In this document: positions 11,646 through 23,125 of the stretch, one piece after another
How the letters are laid out: each line of letters opens with the position of its first letter
Position numbering within the stretch: the stretch's first letter is position 1
Origin: Halichondria panicea
Lineage: Eukaryota > Porifera > Demospongiae > Suberitida > Halichondriidae
DNA: 64,000 nucleotides
Assembly (NCBI RefSeq): GCF_963675165.1
Contig: NC_087377.1
Location: forward strand, 14,318,198-14,382,197
Reading direction: 5' to 3'
Notes under the pieces: model-generated
The model's input: the letters and a program-made list of their open reading frames with translations, nothing else
The model's database searches: none
What the model was told of the DNA's origin: nothing
Position numbers and translations under genes: made by a program

Positions 11646-12689
11646 CCGGTGTCATAAAATTTTAGGCCCCCCATGAGATTGGGCCCCCCCGGCCTAGAAT
11701 TTTAACATTTTAGGCCCCCCATTAACAGCGCAACAGCGGTAACATTATGTGACAGTGCATTCTCAAAATACACCAATACAGTCTTCTATGGTCTTCACAG
11801 TCTATGCAGTGCCAGTTACTGAATGCAGCTCTCCTCACACACACACATTTCATGCATGTACAGTAGTATACCACTGGTCTCACAGCCATCACACTGCACC
11901 ATGTCATTCTATGAATCAGGCCTCATGCAGCACAAAGCACATAGGTGCCAACTGTCCCGAATTGGTCAGGACTGTCCAAGATTACCTTTGTCCCGAAAGG
12001 AAACTGCTATTGTGATTCCATCATGATACAACAGTTTCTCTCTTGACTTCTATCTGTGATTCCACATTACTTGAGAGCTGAGCCAGTGATGCTATTGGAG
12101 CATCCCCACAACAATTTACATCTTCTATGTATAGGAAAACATGGAGGAAGATATGAATTGTTGTCTTTGCATTGAAATTGTGTGCTTTATACTTTTTTAT
12201 CCTGAAATTTGGCTGAGAAAGTAAGCACGAAGTTGCAAATATGGTGATAGCTATGCAACAACATCAATTGTCTTACAGGCAGATCCAACATTGCAGAGCT
12301 GCATCAAAGCATTTAACTCTTATAGGTAAAGCATGAGTAACTTGAAAGGTAAATCTTCCTTCACTTTGAATTCCATGATAGAATAATAATGCAAACACTT
12401 TTGCTACTTTGATACAGAGTCTTTGCATGCATGCAGTCTCTTTGATGCTTTGTCAACTAATAGAGCTAACCTTACCATATTATTATATCTCTTTGACTTC
12501 GTTCTATCGTGCAGAAAAGGATAGCAGAAGAGGGGGGCCTAATATCACAGTGGGGGGCCTAGAATGTTAACAGTATGGACCCCTGGGGGGCCTAAACTGT
12601 TAACATTCTAGGCCCGGGGGGTCCAAAATTTTAAAATTCTAGGCCCGGGGGGCCTAAACATGGGGGGGCCCAAAATTTTATGACACCGG
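11646..12689. mobile_element. GGGCC-rich foldback element, about 1.04 kb
   Basis: The left end is CCGGTGTCATAAAATTTTAG followed by several GGCCCCCC runs. The right end is the inverse, with GGGGGGCC runs and TTTTATGACACCGG. Inner copies of the GGGGGGCCTA block are repeated on both arms. The centre (about 11,730-12,520) has no recognisable coding sequence. No unambiguous target duplication is seen. Confidence 0.8.
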
Positions 12690-13999
12690 GCTCACTTAGA
12701 AATTGTCAACAAGAGTGCAAGTGCATGTGCAGGCTAGGCTAGGCTGAAACTATATACAAGACTTTGCTGTTCACCATGAAATTGGTAACTAATCTTTGCT
12801 AAATAACATGTTTGATGCAATGCAAAGCAGTTAACATTGTGTGTTGTGCCAGGTTACCGTTTATAGAGAGAACTAAACTAGAGGTGTGACAAGCTACTAA
12901 AGTTGCTCATCTCTTACTTGCAATGTCATGGAATATTGCAAGTTGTGTGTCTGAGGAAACAACGTCAACCTTGAAAGACACAGCAGTAACAAGGGATGCC
13001 CATGCACTAAAAGTAGGAGTTTCTTCATAGTCTGAGTCGATTACTTGTGAGTCTTTTGAGAGCTTTTATTTCTACCCCAGATGCAATGCAACATAGGAAA
13101 TCGTACCCACTGAATTTGAAAATTTAAGTATGCATCTTTGCCTTTACACTTGATGTAAAATTGTTTGTATTGATTGCACAGGCAGTCTGCAAGCTTCACC
13201 AAGCCATCATCCTGTTCCTTAGAGATTAATATATTAAAAACCTGTTTTCTCTCAGGGTACATCTCTAGCTTCTCTACTTCTTCAGTTAATTTTCTCACCA
13301 ATGCTAGATTATTTTATTCAGTAGCAAGCTTTTGGAAACTTCTATCACAGTTGCTTTGCTGTGTTCATGTTTCTTTGCTTTTCTTCATTTTGTGCAAGAG
13401 CTAGCCACCTGGACGGCCTAGTGTGCTTGCATAATTAACCACACTGTTTTGATTGTGGTTGTATGCCACTTGAGATGTGGGCGTTTTACACATATAGTAT
13501 GATGTGTGGCATGACACAGTGAGATAACAACACGTTTGTATGGGCTGTATAGTAGTTTCTTACTCCTATATTCATGTACTCTTGATCTGATCTATGTGCC
13601 TATTAGCTTATAGGCACTACAGGGTAGGGGCGTAAAACTAGAAAATTTATGGGAAGGAGGCAACACCCCCGCAAAATGTTCACCGAAAACCACACCTACC
13701 AATTATCGCCTAGAAGTGCATGCAAATGGCAGTAAACTGCTATTTACCTGCTCTAAGCTAGTTATCCAGAAGTTAGCTAGCCATGCAGAGCTATTAAAAG
13801 CTAGTGAGGTGAGTCACATTACACTTGAAGTTCAAAAGTACAGGAGGCAAGGGCCTCACGCCTCAGCCTCATTGCTAGTTACGCCACTGCTGACTAGGTT
13901 ACATTAACTGCCTAGGCTATTGGCTAGCTAGAACTGTCTATCTGAGAAAAAGAATTCAACAATTGAAGCTCTGTAACCAAGCCTCGGGCTGTAGTCATA
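12690..13999. other. No gene recognised
   Basis: Short open frames exist on both strands (an 86-codon minus frame at 13,041-13,301 is the longest), but none shows splice context, domain signals or repetition elsewhere. I see nothing here that supports a gene. Confidence 0.5.
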
Positions 14000-14091
14000 T
14001 GTCTGACAGTGTAGGGTTGTATCAGAGGTTCTCTGGGGTTGTAGGGTCATTTCTCTGTAGTCATGTGTCTGACAGTGTTGTAGGGTTGTAG

Positions 14092-14376
14092 TAGTTGGGC
14101 GTGGCCCGACCGTCTCCCTGACGGGAGGTCGGGTTGCAAGCCTATCTGGGATTTGTTTCAGATTGCAGCATTTTTCACGTGCTTGGTTACACTTCCATTT
14201 GCATCTAGTTGCGAAACCGCATGCAGTATGCTGTGGTTTATCACGTCATCATATCGGTTAACACCCACTTGAGAAGAAGAATATTCATGGCAGTGTTACA
14301 TAATGCTGCAAAACAAATCCCAGATAGGCTTGCAACTCGACCTCCCGTCAGGAGACGGTCGAGCCACGCCCAACTA
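14092..14376. mobile_element. MITE with long inverted ends and a 9-bp target duplication
   Basis: The ends TAGTTGGGCGTGGC and GCCACGCCCAACTA extend to arms of about 60 bp (including CCTGACGGGAGGTCG and AAGCCTATCTGGGATTTGTT). GGGTTGTAG is present immediately before (14,083-14,091) and after (14,377-14,385). A neighbouring tandem unit near 14,010 and the inverted copy at 10,848-10,926 show the uninterrupted site. A 9-bp duplication with long arms fits a Mutator-like element. Confidence 0.85.
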
Positions 14377-14939
14377 GGGTTGTAGCAGAGGTTCTCTGGG
14401 GTTGTAGGGTCATTTCTCTGCAGAGAGGTGGGGCTGCTTAGTACTTAATAGGCTATTAATAGCACACTGAGCATGCGCAAAAACACGAGAATCTACCCCG
14501 GGATGGATTTACCCCTACGTAAATTTATCATTCACCCCGGGGTAACGGTTTGGTAATTATACATCCTACCTTGTCGTACCCTATCATACATTCTCTACGA
14601 AGAAGGTTGTAGTATAGGATGCCATGGGGTAGGATGGATGAACAATCCAGTGTATAGGACTACAGATTTTCTGACATTCAGCTCTCATAGGAATTAAACT
14701 GTTCTCTGTGATTCCTCTCAGTATTCCAATTTGCATGCATGTCGTGACGAGTATAGGCCTTGGCAAATTATTTTGCATAGCTATTATTCTTTTTGACTAT
14801 TCTCAAAAATTGAGCCTATTATTCCAGTTTGGTGTACCAGGAGACAAGGCGTTTAACGAGTTAAACGCAGAAGTGAATAAGGTGGCACCTGGTATTCGAA
14901 GAGGTGGATTCCCATGGCACCGAAGAAATTCACTGAAAC

Positions 14940-16900
14940 TTGCTTAATTAATTTGTTGTGGAAAGATGGGACACAGACAAGAAGATTGTAGACACAAGAA
15001 TGTAGTGTGTCATACGTATCAGAAGAGAGGTCACTTGAAGAAGTTCTGCAAGAGAACCACGTAGCTGCACCGCCACAAGAATGTACTGAAGCTTGAGGAT
15101 ACTTTTTACCAAGCAAGATATAGTTCGGGAGAGGAGTCTGGGCAATTAATTCCTCTAAAAACCGTATACAACAAAAGTGGAAGTGCAAGGAATGCCTATA
15201 TATTTCAATGGAAATCGACACTATGGAGCCTCACCAACACTTGTATCGGAACAGACGTACCACAACCATGCACTGGGGAGACAGACCCTTGGAAGAGTCG
15301 AAGATCACGCTGCACTCATACTCTGGTGAGTTAATACCGGTAATTAGCGTGCTTGTGAAGTACGGTGGCCAAGAAGCTGTACTGCCCTTGCTGGTGGTCG
15401 AAGGAGACGGTTCAAGCCTATTAAGTCATATTATTAATTGGTTGGCACAGGTTGAAGATTTTTTAGGTTCACAATGCTACTCTGCATGAACGAACTGCTA
15501 GAAAAGCGTGTTTGGTACAGATCTAGGAAGGGTTTTAAAACCAAAATTATGGTTGAGCCCAACACCCCCCCCCCCCCAAATTTCTCAGGGGACATAGTAT
15601 CCCATATATACTTCTATCGCGAAAAGGTAGAAAGTCAGCTTGGCAGACCCTAGCTCTCGTACATCAGTATAAAGCTCAGGCTTCAGTTAGGATCCGTCGA
15701 TAGTTACTGATATTGTCAGCATACGAATACTTGATTACATTTCGGGAGCATGGGAATGCAGATGCATGCACTGAGCAGGTTGCTTCTACAGAAAACTAAC
15801 TGTGACTCCCATCAACCCTCGCAACTGCATGGTCTTATTTATGGAGCACTTAAGAGAATCGCCCTTCGTGTGTGGACCAGATGTGACCCTGTCCTCTCTA
15901 AAGTGAAAAAATAGAACGAGGGTGGCCAAACGAAGGGACAAAGAAATACCGCTTGAAACAAACTGAACTATCTGTATCAATTGTGTCTTGTCGGGAGCAA
16001 GAGTAGTTGTCCCTCCTCAAGGGCGAAACTGCACGAGAGTCATCCTGGTATGATGCGAGTCAAATCCTATATAATTGGCCAGAATATGTATGTTTGGTGG
16101 CAAGGTTTGGAAGTTGACATTGAAGAATCAGTACGTAAATGTGATACATGCCAACAGCAGCAGCCATGGAAATGGCCGTGTTCGCTTATATATGAATTTT
16201 GCAGGACCCTTTCAAGGGAAGATGATTTGGTAGTTGACTCCCATTCCATGGATTGAGGCCTTCCCTACCAGTTCTGCCACAGTCATTCAACTATCCAGAA
16301 CTCTGTTTGCTCAATTTGGGTTGCCCGAAATGATTGTGACCGACAGGACGTGTTTTGTCAGTAAAAAGTTTGAAATGTTCGTACTGAAGAATGGATCCAA
16401 TCAAGCACCTAACATTTTCTCCGTTTGGCAGAAAGAGCGGTGCAAATTGTGAAAACTGTTGGCAAGAAAGGGTTTCCAAAGCTTACAAAACTCCTCCTCA
16501 GAGCACAACGGACGTGTCACCTGCCGAGCTACTTCCAGGCAGACGTATCAGATCGAACTGGAGACTAGACATTATGAAGCCGTGCCTGACCGATCATGTC
16601 GAACTGAAACAGTCCCAACGGAAACATTCAAACCGCCCCATGCACCGTACATTCTAACAGGACAGGAGTTAGGTGGTCACCCGCAATAATTACAGGACCT
16701 GTCTCCTATTTGATCAGACTAGAGGACAATCGGCTAGTGAGACACCATCAAAATCATTTGAGAAAGCGGAAGGTTGGAAATTTAAGCCTCCTGTAAAAAC
16801 AGAAGGAACGGTCAGTGTTATTGATGCTTTTGCATTCGAAAGAACATACTTGAAGTTCTCCTTGACCCCATCGAACAGACATGCCCAACTCTCCTCTGCG
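14940..16900 (+). mobile_element. Decayed, internally deleted Ty3/gypsy retrotransposon
   Basis: Pieces lie in gag-pol order in shifting + frames. A gag-type zinc-knuckle pair lies at about 14,953-15,063 (CCGKMGHRQEDC, then a second knuckle whose second Cys is replaced). A protease C-terminal piece with LPLLVVEGDG lies near 15,370. A short RNase H end lies near 15,750. The integrase zinc-binding part (HESHPGMMR...CDTCQ) spans about 16,030-16,150 and the integrase core about 16,200-16,700. The reverse transcriptase is absent between protease and RNase H. Stops and frameshifts occur in every part, and the TDNG motif of the core reads TDRT. No LTRs were recognised. The element is dead. Confidence 0.85.
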
Positions 16901-17177
16901 TAGGCCTACAGAAAACGTGAATGCATCAGGAATTCAGAAATCGAACAGAATCGAAAACATGAACAATTTCACTAACACTTGGGCCAAGCCAACTGAATTA
17001 CACGCTTCACGGATGCAAGGGGGGTCTCTTTTGTAAAAAAACCCACAACCACCCACTCCATACCCTTATAAGGCTTAATATTTGTGACCACAAGTTACAC
17101 CAGTGTGGTTTGAGAAGCCTAAAAATTCTCTAACAGTCTAAAAAACACCCACTCTCCCTTCATTTTTCATACATATA

Positions 17178-17486
17178 CAGTAGAACCTCGATTATCCGGA
17201 CACCTTGGTTCCAGAAGCAGGCCGGATAAGTGAATATGCCGGATAATTGAATAGATAAACCACGCCTTGATCCACCCACTTTATTGATAAACAGCAGTGC
17301 CACATGGTTGTCTGCGCATGCGCAGAAGATAAGCAGGCATGTCTCCATGGTAACAGCTGCAACGCACATGCGCATTTGAGGGACACGCCCATTTTCTGAT
17401 CTTGTTATCAGTGATAACAAGAAAACTGCCAAGCCGGATAATCGAGGTTCCGGATAATGGAGGGCCGGATAATCGAGGTTCTACTG
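17178..17486. mobile_element. Tigger/pogo-like MITE, complete
   Basis: The left end CAGTAGAACCTCGATTATCC is exactly inverted at the right end (GATAATCGAGGTTCTACTG). TA flanks both sides (17,176-17,177 and 17,487-17,488). Its 309 bp contain subterminal CCGGATAA repeats and no coding sequence. It is the same family as 3,905-4,180. Ends and TA duplication fit pogo/Tigger-derived elements. Confidence 0.9.
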
Positions 17487-17910
17487 TATGGTATATATAT
17501 TTTTTTACAGGCCTGGTTGGTCTGTAAAAATTGCTAATTAATCTACAGTACACCAAGTATGCAAGCCATGCACTAGATATACCATTACTCAGACAGCTAT
17601 AATCAAGCACGAGGTGTATAGAGATAGTTGCACGTGCGCGTAGATGCTGGGCAGTATACATAATGCAGTATAGGCGGGGCAAGCGGAGTACCTTGTTTAA
17701 TCATAGAATCTATGGTTTAACTACCCTAAACATCATTGAAAGTCGTGAAACATGTTATTAAGTTGGCTTGGCCTCAATGGGAGGAAATTAAATCCAACAG
17801 GAAGCATGTTTATTATGTTGTTAACCACATGCATGAAATAAGCACATAATAATATTATTGATAATGTTGTCGAAGTAGATGCTCTGCAGCACTATTATAT
17901 CAGCCTGAGG

Positions 17911-20900
17911 ATGATTGAAAGATGCTTTGTAATCTGTCTGCTAACCTGGTTACATTACTGCCAAGGTATGTAATTATTTTATGTACATCACTAAAATAAC
18001 AATTTAAAATTATATAGGTATGTCAGTAAGTGTATTTACAGAGGCCGGAAAAGAAACACTTTCTGGTTTGCACTGTCGTACTACTGTTAAACTTTTCTGC
18101 AATGCTACGAATCTTCTTCATTTTCGATGGACATACAATGCCAGCAAAATAGAAATTGTTAATTTTCAACCTGATGGTATACTAACTTTGAACCAGATGA
18201 CTACTACTTATTCAGCATTTCCCTTTGTCCAGCTAACACAGTTCAATGCATACAAAAACCAGCAAAATCAGTCACGGATTAACGCTTCAACAATTCTTAC
18301 TGTTGATCTCTCAGAGCTCTACAAGCAAAACATTGAAATCATTTCTTGTGGTTCTACTAGCCCAAAGGATACAGCCACATTGCCAGTGAATATCAGCATC
18401 TTACTGCCATTTTTTCCTTCTGTTACTCCCGACGTTTATGTAAGTGTGACCATACGCTATGAGTCTGGAGTATTGTCTAGTGTGGATGTATCATGGAGAA
18501 AATTTCGGGTAAGTATGAATTTAAATAGAGTCTTGGATACACTTGCATTGACTTGTATATATAGCAACCGGATTGTCCTGAATATGACAATTCACAAGAA
18601 TACCTCATCAATGTCACTGGATGTGGGTGGATGTGGATCAACCATAGCACCTGTGAAGATAATATTTGCTCGTCTCTGTTCAGTAATTGCACAGACAATG
18701 TTAGAGAAATTAATCTACAAGCCAAGATTTTTAACATTGAGAGTGAACAAGTACTTTATCCTACGTCTGTAGGTGAGAGCTATACTTACATTATGATGCA
18801 TTGATTGCCAACTTTTTTTACAGATTACGATAATCTCTATTTCAAACCTGTTGTTAACTGGTCGTCAATATGTCAAAATCATGTTCAATGTTTACCCATT
18901 CAAGGAGATAATAGTGAGCATCGAATGTGTACCATTCGCTACACTTTGAACCCGGAATATCGAAATCTATCAAATCCTATCAAAACTCTAGTCGGCGCAG
19001 CACCTGTCTTGCTTTCACATATCACTCCTAGTAATATGTACTACTTTGAGTTCTCCGTGTTGATGAATGAGACCCTGTTAATTGTGGAAAGAATGGAATA
19101 CATGATTACAGAAACAGGAGGTATAAAATGTATATTTTTAATTCAATATTTAGAGCACAATTTTAACTATTGCGTTTCCACGGAATTAAGGCACACCAAC
19201 AGAATTATTCCAGCTGAATGCAGGAAAAAATATCATCATTGCCACTATAATGCTTTTCTTTGGATGCTTTACTGTGCACACTACAGCGATATTGTGCCTC
19301 CTAAAATATCGGGATGCTAAAAGTAAGATTGTCGTTTCAATAATGGACATGTTATTTGTCATCATGCTTATATATACAGTCTCCAGATTGAATATGTTCA
19401 TTACTAAAAAACACGTTCAAATCTCAATCACACTGATCCTCCTGATGCTGTTTATTCTGTGTGCCACTCTGTTGACAACCTTTGCGATTATTTCAAATGG
19501 TATACGTAGATCTATAGCCATTAGGACTAGTGCTAGTCTCCTTTCATTGTTTGTTCGTTTTTCATAGAATCTGATGTGTGTTTCACAAACCAACAAGTTC
19601 CCAACAGTTTGCTTGATGCAATGTTAGTAATTTCATGCCTTGGGATAGCATTCATTCTCACTTATTGGGTCTCAGTGGGATACAAAGTTTATAAACAGAG
19701 TACAAAAGGTAAGATAAACATTAAACTTTATTGTTGCATGTAGCTACTTCATTCTACTTTCATAGAAATCAAAACCAAGCCTGAAAACCGCACAACGTAT
19801 GTTCTTCATAGTAAAGTTTTCTGTTTATCTATTATATATTTTAGGTCTCATTGCAATGGCAATCTTCATCAAAACGGCAAATCACATGTACAAATAGCTA
19901 AATCATTATGTAATCTACAGGAGCCAGTTGAGGTAATTTCTAATTGTATGTTAAACATGCAGAACGGATACACACTTCAACAGAGATGCAAGCTGTTATA
20001 TATTTCGTATTTTAGGAACATTATAATACTCTGGAACACGCCCTGAGTTCCAGACCATCAAACAGATATGACACACAGGACGAAATATATGGAAAAATTG
20101 AAGAGGTAGAACAACATATTTTTGTTGCATTTTGAGTGGGCAGATCAAAGGAAACACTGTGCCAATATCTGCCATATGGCACAGGTCAAAATAATGGTGA
20201 ACTGTGCCACTATCTAGATACTGGCATAGTATGGCTGAAGTTACCTAAAGCCCATCCTCCACCCAGTAACCTGAAACGGTCCCTTGTATAGTATAACACT
20301 GTTAACTATGGGGTGCCATTTGTATCAAAATTAATACAAATTGCCCGTACATCATAAATGAATACGTATATAAATGCAGGTGCCCCATATGTAAATGCAG
20401 CATGTGCATATAGCAAATGCAGCACGTACATTTGTATATGTACCTGATATATATAAATGCAGCAGCCTCATATAATAAATGCAGCAGTCCCATATAATAA
20501 ATGCAGCAGCCTCATATAATAAATGCAGCAGTCCCATAAAATAAATGCAACAGTCCCATAAAATATATGTAGCAGTCGCATATAATAAATGCAGCAGCGT
20601 CATATAATAAATGCAGCAGTCCCATATAATAAATGCAGCAGTCCCATATAATATATGTAGCAGTCGCATATAATAAATGCAGCAGCGTCATATAATAAAT
20701 GCAGCAGTCCCATATAATAAATGCAGCAGTCCCATATAATAAATGCAGCAGTCCCATATAATATATGTAGCAGTCGCATGTAATAAATGCAGCAGCATCA
20801 TATAATACACAGGGAAAATATTGAAATTTCCTGCTACAGTGCTGCTACAGTGCAGCCCTTAAGATCTGCGCATATCCTGAAAAATGGCAGGTGTCCTGCA

Positions 20901-23125
20901 AGTGTCCTGCAACCTACTTACAAAGGATAGTGCAACGTTTCCTGTATAGTTTCCTTTACTATTCCTAAAGAAGTTCAGGACATGTGTACGATTCATATAG
21001 GAAAGTCTACAGGAAATTTTGTACTATCCTGAAAGTATAGGAAATTTACTGTGATAAATGCAGCAGTCCCATATAATAAATGCAGCAGTCCCATATAATA
21101 TATGTAGCAGTCCCATATAATAAATGCAGCAGTCCCATATAATATATGTAGTAGTCGCACATAATAAATGCAGCAGTCCCATATAATATATGCAGCAGTC
21201 CCAATAATAAATGCAACGAGTGGGTAATGATCGTCCATGATATGATTGTTAGGATCGATGCCAAAGTCCATGCAAGTCTAAAATGAATGGCTATAGAGCC
21301 TAATTGCAGCAGAGCTCTCTTCTCACTCTTGCAGCTATCAATAGATATTATATATATAGCGTTCTAGTGCAGAGCTAACTATTATAAGTATAGAGTAGCA
21401 ACACTCAGTCACCATGGACAAGTTTTTATACGCACTCTTCTCAAAAGGCTACAATGTCATTGCAAGTAAGCAACACTTAGCATAACTCAAGAACGAATTG
21501 CAAATACACCAAGAAAATATGACTAGAAGGCCTATAGAAACTCTTACTTGCACTTCATTGATCCTTGAGCAGCTGTAGCAGCTATATATATATAGTCTAC
21601 ACACAAGACGCATAAACACACTACCGTTAATACCTCGCTTGCATGCGCATGCGCACCAAGACATAATTATTATATGCGATTGCATTTATTATATGTGACT
21701 GCTGCATATATTATATATGGGACTGCTGCATTTATTATATGAGGCTGCTGCATTTATTATATGCGACTGCTGCATATAATTATTATATGCAACTGCTGCA
21801 TTTATTATATGCGACTGCTACATATATTATATAAGGCTGCTGCATTTATTATATGAGGCTGCTGCATTTATTATATGCGACTGCTACATATATTATATGA
21901 CGCTGCTGCATTTATTATATGGGACTGCTGCATATATTATATGACGCTGCTGCATTTATATATATCAGGTACATATACAAATGTATACGTGCTGCATTTG
22001 TATATGCAACCACTTAATTTGCTATATGCACATGCTGCATTTACATATGGGGCACCTGCATTTATATATATGTATTCATTTATGATGTACGTGCAATTTG
22101 TATTAATTTTGACACAAATGGCACCCCATAATTTTCCCCCTATAATTAGACATTCGAGTATCTCCCTACGGACGTTGGTGTGTATGAGCCACTGAGGGCT
22201 ACAGAAAAATCGAAACCTGTTCCTAACCTGGCTGATGCCAATTACTCTCATCTTGGAGAAACACAACCAGAGTCTGCTATTTCTGACATTATTTGCAGCA
22301 TACGGATTCGGGTATGTGAATGTCAAGTCCTTGACTAAAATATATATCAGTTAATAAACTTGCACTTCAGGATGACTATGACGTTCTGGATAGAAATGAG
22401 ACTTCCTTGTGTACCAGTGTTGATATTCATGATCCATGTAAATTGGTGTATGGTAATCTTGAAGAGGTAAGCAAATCTTATTCGGGCATCGCCGCCCTCA
22501 CCGTTGCACACGGAAGGGAGGTCGGGAATCAACTATCCACAGTTTTGTTCTGGCCTGTTACGCAATAATAATATTATCATGACTTTAACTCATTCTAAGT
22601 GGGTGCTAGCCAATAGCGATGAATATCATTTATTAAAGTGGGTGTTGGCCACGCCTCTCAATAAATTCACACGTGATAAAGTTTGTGATAAAGTTGAGTG
22701 GGTGTGATCAGTCCACTTGAGATACTGTAATCTGATTGGAGCTGGTGGAATTCCACCAGCAAAAGAAATTAAACCGTGGATAGGCTTGATTCCCGACCTA
22801 GCTCCTTCCGTGCAACGGTCGAGGGCGACGGTGCCCGACTAAGCAAAGCTTATATTAGCTTATAAAAACTCAAACTACGAGCACACATTTTAGACTATAA
22901 TCAGTAACACTAATTTTATTTGTGTATACGCATAACATTGATTTGTAAATATACTAGGCCTCTATTGAACCCAATGGTGATGTCTATAATCAGCTAAGGC
23001 CAGAGGAGAAGTCAAGGCCAGTACCAAACATGACTGATTCCAACTACTCTCACATAGATGAAGAACAGAGTCTTCAGCGACAACTGAAGATCAGGCATTT
23101 CAAGAAGACAAAGTCTGGCAAATGA
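17911..23125 (+). CDS. Receptor A1: Ig/FN3-type ectodomain, three membrane helices, YxxL/I-rich tail
   Basis: Thirteen exons keep frame throughout and give 688 residues: 17911-17965, 18018-18508, 18565-18772, 18824-19120, 19203-19322, 19380-19499, 19568-19708, 19766-19796, 19845-19932, 20016-20105, 22150-22311, 22371-22466 and 22958-23125. Exon 1 is a signal peptide (MIERCFVICLLTWLHYCQ). Exon 2 is Ig-like (VKLFCNATN, RWTYN, IISCGS). Exons 3-4 carry Cys-rich and FN3-like sequence with many NxS/T sites. Exons 5, 6 and 7 each encode one hydrophobic helix. Loop charge predicts ectodomain outside and tail inside. The tail has YNTL, YGKI, YEPL, YDVL and YNQL, a pair of NYSH[LI] motifs and ITIM-like LVYGNL and SNYSHI. 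Its Ig exon is almost identical to A2 but its tail is not. Two transposons lie in its introns. Ligand and function are unknown; a recognition receptor is inferred. Confidence 0.85.
20309..22128. mobile_element. 1.8-kb foldback element carrying a 22-bp satellite, in A1 intron 10
   Basis: The ends TGGGGTGCCATTTGT and the inverse ACAAATGGCACCCCA are each flanked by TA. Arms of about 150 bp pair (20,309-20,480 with 21,940-22,128). Between them a 22-bp unit (ATAATAAATGCAGCAGTCCC plus AT) is repeated in one orientation at about 20,450-20,810 and 21,058-21,220, and in the opposite orientation at 21,675-21,965. A TTTCCT/AGGAAA-rich segment lies at 20,812-21,057. Long open frames here are repeat artefacts. 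The right end is only about 20 bp from the next exon's acceptor. Confidence 0.85.
22480..22840. mobile_element. MITE in A1 intron 12, about 11-bp target duplication
   Basis: The ends ATTCGGGCATCGCCGCCCTC and the inverse at 22,790-22,840 share arms of about 60 bp with small differences (including GTCGGGAATCAA). AAGCAAATCTT lies before it and AAGCAAAGCTT after it, an 11-bp duplication with one mismatch. The left duplication overlaps the splice donor of the exon ending at 22,466. Mutator-like elements make 9-11-bp duplications. Confidence 0.8.

Noticed and set aside
13041-13301. 86-codon lysine/glutamate-rich minus frame
   Set aside because: No neighbouring exons, no similar sequence elsewhere in the window and no recognisable domain.
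14940-16900. Active retrotransposon
   Set aside because: The reverse transcriptase is missing, every domain has stops or frameshifts and no LTRs are seen.
20450-21965. CRISPR-like array or cysteine/isoleucine-rich small proteins
   Set aside because: The 22-bp units are contiguous without spacers, the DNA is eukaryotic, and the open frames only read the satellite.
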